NCBI GenBank assembly: GCA_022749905.1
Contig: JAKIWU010000069.1
Location: 1-7,400, forward strand
Direction of reading: 5' to 3'
DNA from: Thermoplasmata archaeon
GTDB taxonomy: Archaea > Thermoplasmatota > Thermoplasmata > Lutacidiplasmatales > UBA184
Length of the DNA: 7,400 bases
The translations under genes and the position numbers were made by a program. Every line of letters begins with the position of its first letter. The stretch's first letter is position 1. Shown one piece after another: positions 5,827 to 7,400 of this stretch. The notes beneath the pieces are model-generated. The model did not search any database. It saw only the letters and a list, made by a program, of their open reading frames with translations, and had not been told where the DNA came from.

Positions 5827-6444
5827 CTAGGGAATCGACACGGTCACTGTGCCGAAGCCGCTCCCTTGGAGGGTGATAACGAGCGAGTCGCCTGAGAGGG
5901 GATCCGGACCGGCTGCGGTCGCGTAGATCACTATGATCTCCCCCTCGACAGCGAGGCTGTCCGGGGCCCCAGTCCCAGCAAGCCAGGCCGCCTCCGAGGA
6001 ACCGGGCGCGTACAAGAGCGGGCCAGAGCCGTATGGCCCTCCGGCGGACCACACTGCGAATCCGGATACAGCCACGCCCGAACCGCTGGGTGTCTGGACC
6101 GTCATGCTCGTGTCACTCCATACCACAGAGCCAGTTTGCACGATGGACGCGTAGGTCTCGCACCGGAGCCCACACACGAAGTGCGCTGAAGTGTAGTTTC
6201 CCGTACCTTGCAGAGGTGGACCCAGCGCGATGGATGGTCCGAGCGGACAGCCACACGCTCCGTGCGGCGCGAAAGAGATCGCGAGGAAGAGAAGAAGGAA
6301 GCCGGAAGCGATCCCGACCCCGGCCGACCCGACAGCGATCATGAGATTCCGCCCTCGGTGGAACCCGAGGGGATGCGCCGCACGTCCGGCGGGCACCCGC
6401 CTCCCCAATGGGGAGACGCGCGGGAGCCGGGGCGGAGGGCTCAT
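5827..6444 (-). CDS. Small surface protein with N-terminal membrane anchor (unrecognised family)
   Basis: I do not recognise a named family. The 205-residue protein has a basic, proline-rich N-terminus (1-33), one glycine-rich transmembrane helix (about 34-58) and a Ser/Gly/Thr-rich beta-type C-terminal domain. By the positive-inside rule that domain lies outside the cell. Cys64, Cys66, Cys91 and Cys95 lie close after the helix and could form disulfides or bind metal. One sequon (N83) is present. The start at 6444 is supported by GAGGT at 6453-6449; an in-frame ATG at 6519 would add 25 arginine-rich residues and has no Shine-Dalgarno. The C-terminal domain shares ordered short motifs with the next gene upstream. 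An R-G pair at 30-31 before the helix loosely recalls archaeal pilin processing sites, but the following residues fit poorly. It is convergent with the VIT transporter. Confidence 0.75.
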   Translation of the reverse strand: MSPPPRLPRVSPLGRRVPAGRAAHPLGFHRGRNLMIAVGSAGVGIASGFLLLFLAISFAPHGACGCPLGPSIALGPPLQGTGNYTSAHFVCGLRCETYASIVQTGSVVWSDTSMTVQTPSGSGVAVSGFAVWSAGGPYGSGPLLYAPGSSEAAWLAGTGAPDSLAVEGEIIVIYATAAGPDPLSGDSLVITLQGSGFGTVTVSIP

Positions 6445-6448
6445 CAGA

Positions 6449-6453
6449 ACCTC
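6449..6453 (-). promoter_or_regulatory. Shine-Dalgarno GAGGT deciding the start at 6444
   Basis: On the minus strand GAGGT stands four bases before the ATG at 6444-6442. It favours this start over the in-frame ATG at 6519. Confidence 0.5.
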
Positions 6454-6465
6454 ACGTCGCGTCGC

Positions 6466-6473
6466 GATAGAAA
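6466..6473 (-). promoter_or_regulatory. TATA-like element close to the small surface-protein gene
   Basis: The minus strand reads TTTCTATC, resembling the CTCTATCT and CTTTATCT boxes of two other genes in the window. It ends only 22 bases before the ATG at 6444, which would put the transcript start at or near the start codon. That sits oddly with the Shine-Dalgarno in between. An alternative weak element, GTTAAGG, lies at 6557-6563. Confidence 0.3.
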
Positions 6474-6509
6474 CCCCTTCGGTTCGCGGGATTCCTCTTC
6501 GGGACCGTT

Positions 6510-6535
6510 CTCCCGGCATCTGCCGTGACCGGGAG
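6510..6535. repeat. Nested inverted repeats upstream of the small surface-protein gene
   Basis: CTCCCGG (6510-6516) and CCGGGAG (6529-6535) are exact reverse complements with a 12-base spacer. A second perfect dyad, CGGCATCTGCCG (6514-6525), overlaps the left arm. They lie in the 147-base gap between two same-strand genes. They could be an operator, a terminator hairpin for the upstream gene, or a processing site. GC-rich sequence yields such dyads by chance more often than AT-rich sequence. Confidence 0.35.
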
Positions 6536-6591
6536 GTCGAGGCGATTGGCCCCGCGCCTTAACGCCCGGGTGAGCGGCGGCCTTGCAATCC

Positions 6592-7400
6592 CTAGAGTTC
6601 GCTCTCGGATCGCCGGACCGCGCGTCGATATCCGAAGGCGCCAAGCGAGCACGCGAACGCAAACCCGAGGAGCGCTCCCCCGAACCAGTCTGCTTGGCCG
6701 TGGATCAGGGCCGGCGCTGGGGGCAGCGCGACGGGCGGGTGAAGGGTGAACGATACGGATCCCGAGAGGTGCGAGGAGCCGCTCCCAGCGGCGGCGAGCA
6801 GAAGCTGCGCCTCAACCGACGACTGCGCGAGGACGCCCGCGGTGATCGTGGCCGGGGAAGCCGAGCCCGCACTCGCCGTGCTGGCCCAACTCACCGTTGC
6901 GGCGGCGCCGCTCGCGCTCCGGTCTTCGACGCCCCCGATAGAACCCGCCCAGATGCTCCCGCCGGAGGCGAGGGTCGTGCCCGTGCACGGTACGAGAGCG
7001 TCCGAGTCGAGGACCCCGTTGCAAGCCACGATTCCCACCCCTTGGGGGGTCTGCATCCCGAGCTGGAGCCCGAGGAGGTCGGTCGTCGTAGACCAGACCC
7101 AGGAGTCGATCGACCAGTTCAGGAGGACGCCGGATCCCGGTGCCGACCCGGTTCCGACGGAGTACTCGATCGCGAGTCGGGCCGACCCGGTCGGGCCGCC
7201 GATCGGCGCCACAAGGGCCCCGTGCTCGGCCCACAGGGACGCGTTCGCAGGGTACACCGTCAGTGCGGCGGAGAGGGAGACGAGGTTCGGGGAGGAGCTC
7301 CCCGGGGTCGAACCGTTCGAAGTCGCGATCTGCGAGGGGTACGCGACGGCTACCACGGTCGGCGTCCCCGCTTCGTCGCGGACCTCGAGGACCTGATCGA
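6592..7400 (-). CDS. Surface protein with C-terminal membrane anchor (unrecognised; start beyond right edge)
   Basis: The last 268 residues are visible. The frame stays open to the window edge, with protein-like sequence (DQVLEVRDEAGTPT) before a GTG at 7356, so that GTG is probably internal. I do not recognise a family. The visible part is Ser/Gly/Ala/Thr-rich with a beta-domain look. Sequons lie at N28, N52 and N94, and Cys126 and Cys138 could form a disulfide. A proline-rich linker (about 221-229) leads to a transmembrane helix at about 238-257, followed by a basic tail (RRAVRR). This predicts an extracellular protein anchored at its C-terminus, like the PKD protein at the left of the window but without WxFGDG motifs. 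Ordered motifs (VWS, QTP, WAG, AAG, LSG, TL) parallel those in the adjacent small surface protein. Its 5' end, signal peptide and full domain content are not visible. Confidence 0.75.
   Translation of the reverse strand, partial: DQVLEVRDEAGTPTVVAVAYPSQIATSNGSTPGSSSPNLVSLSAALTVYPANASLWAEHGALVAPIGGPTGSARLAIEYSVGTGSAPGSGVLLNWSIDSWVWSTTTDLLGLQLGMQTPQGVGIVACNGVLDSDALVPCTGTTLASGGSIWAGSIGGVEDRSASGAAATVSWASTASAGSASPATITAGVLAQSSVEAQLLLAAAGSGSSHLSGSVSFTLHPPVALPPAPALIHGQADWFGGALLGFAFACSLGAFGYRRAVRRSESEL

Noticed and set aside
6746..7396. Plus-strand open frame of 216 codons opposite the right-hand surface gene
   Set aside because: The translation has no domain or membrane logic. The opposite strand has a coherent secreted-type protein with an anchor. 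High GC leaves antisense frames open.
1..7400. CRISPR arrays, transposases, integrase sites, toxin-antitoxin or phage-defence genes
   Set aside because: No direct repeat arrays, no terminal repeats around a transposase-like frame, and no matching protein motifs were seen on either strand.

Overview
The window looks like chromosomal sequence from a high-GC archaeon. The main evidence is an archaeal-type (type II) glyceraldehyde-3-phosphate dehydrogenase with the archaeal active-site motifs. Supporting evidence is TATA-like elements 22 to 40 bases before several start codons, short leaders, and Ser/Thr/Gly-rich membrane-anchored surface proteins with many N-glycosylation sequons. A high-GC member of the Thermoplasmatota would fit, but that placement is inference. 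There are no RNA genes, CRISPR arrays, transposases or phage genes, and no stretch longer than about 200 bases without a gene.

Left part (1-1698): the N-terminal 114 residues of a glutamate dehydrogenase run off the left edge on the minus strand. It is divergent from a 384-residue secreted protein with three PKD domains and a C-terminal membrane anchor on the plus strand. Their 201-base intergenic region holds two separate perfect inverted repeats, one at each promoter or leader.

Middle (1685-5018): a minus-strand two-gene operon carries an acyl-CoA dehydrogenase followed by thiamine-monophosphate kinase (thiL), joined by a 4-base ATGA overlap. The end of thiL overlaps the end of the PKD gene tail to tail by 14 bases. 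Divergent from the operon is the type II GAPDH gene. The 113-base divergent region carries two back-to-back TATA-like boxes with a perfect 19-base palindrome between them, a good candidate for a shared operator.

Right part (5019-7400): a VIT1/CCC1-family iron/manganese transporter lies downstream of GAPDH on the plus strand and ends in a perfect hairpin. Facing it are two minus-strand genes for membrane-anchored surface proteins. One is small with an N-terminal anchor. The other has a C-terminal anchor and continues past the right edge. They appear to share a diverged extracellular domain.

The genes mix central carbon and nitrogen metabolism (GDH, GAPDH, acyl-CoA dehydrogenase), cofactor synthesis (ThiL), metal homeostasis (VIT) and cell-surface proteins. 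I see no obvious new multi-gene system. The most interesting signals are the inverted repeats placed at promoters and leaders, the acyl-CoA dehydrogenase-thiL coupling, and the adjacent pair of unrecognised surface proteins.
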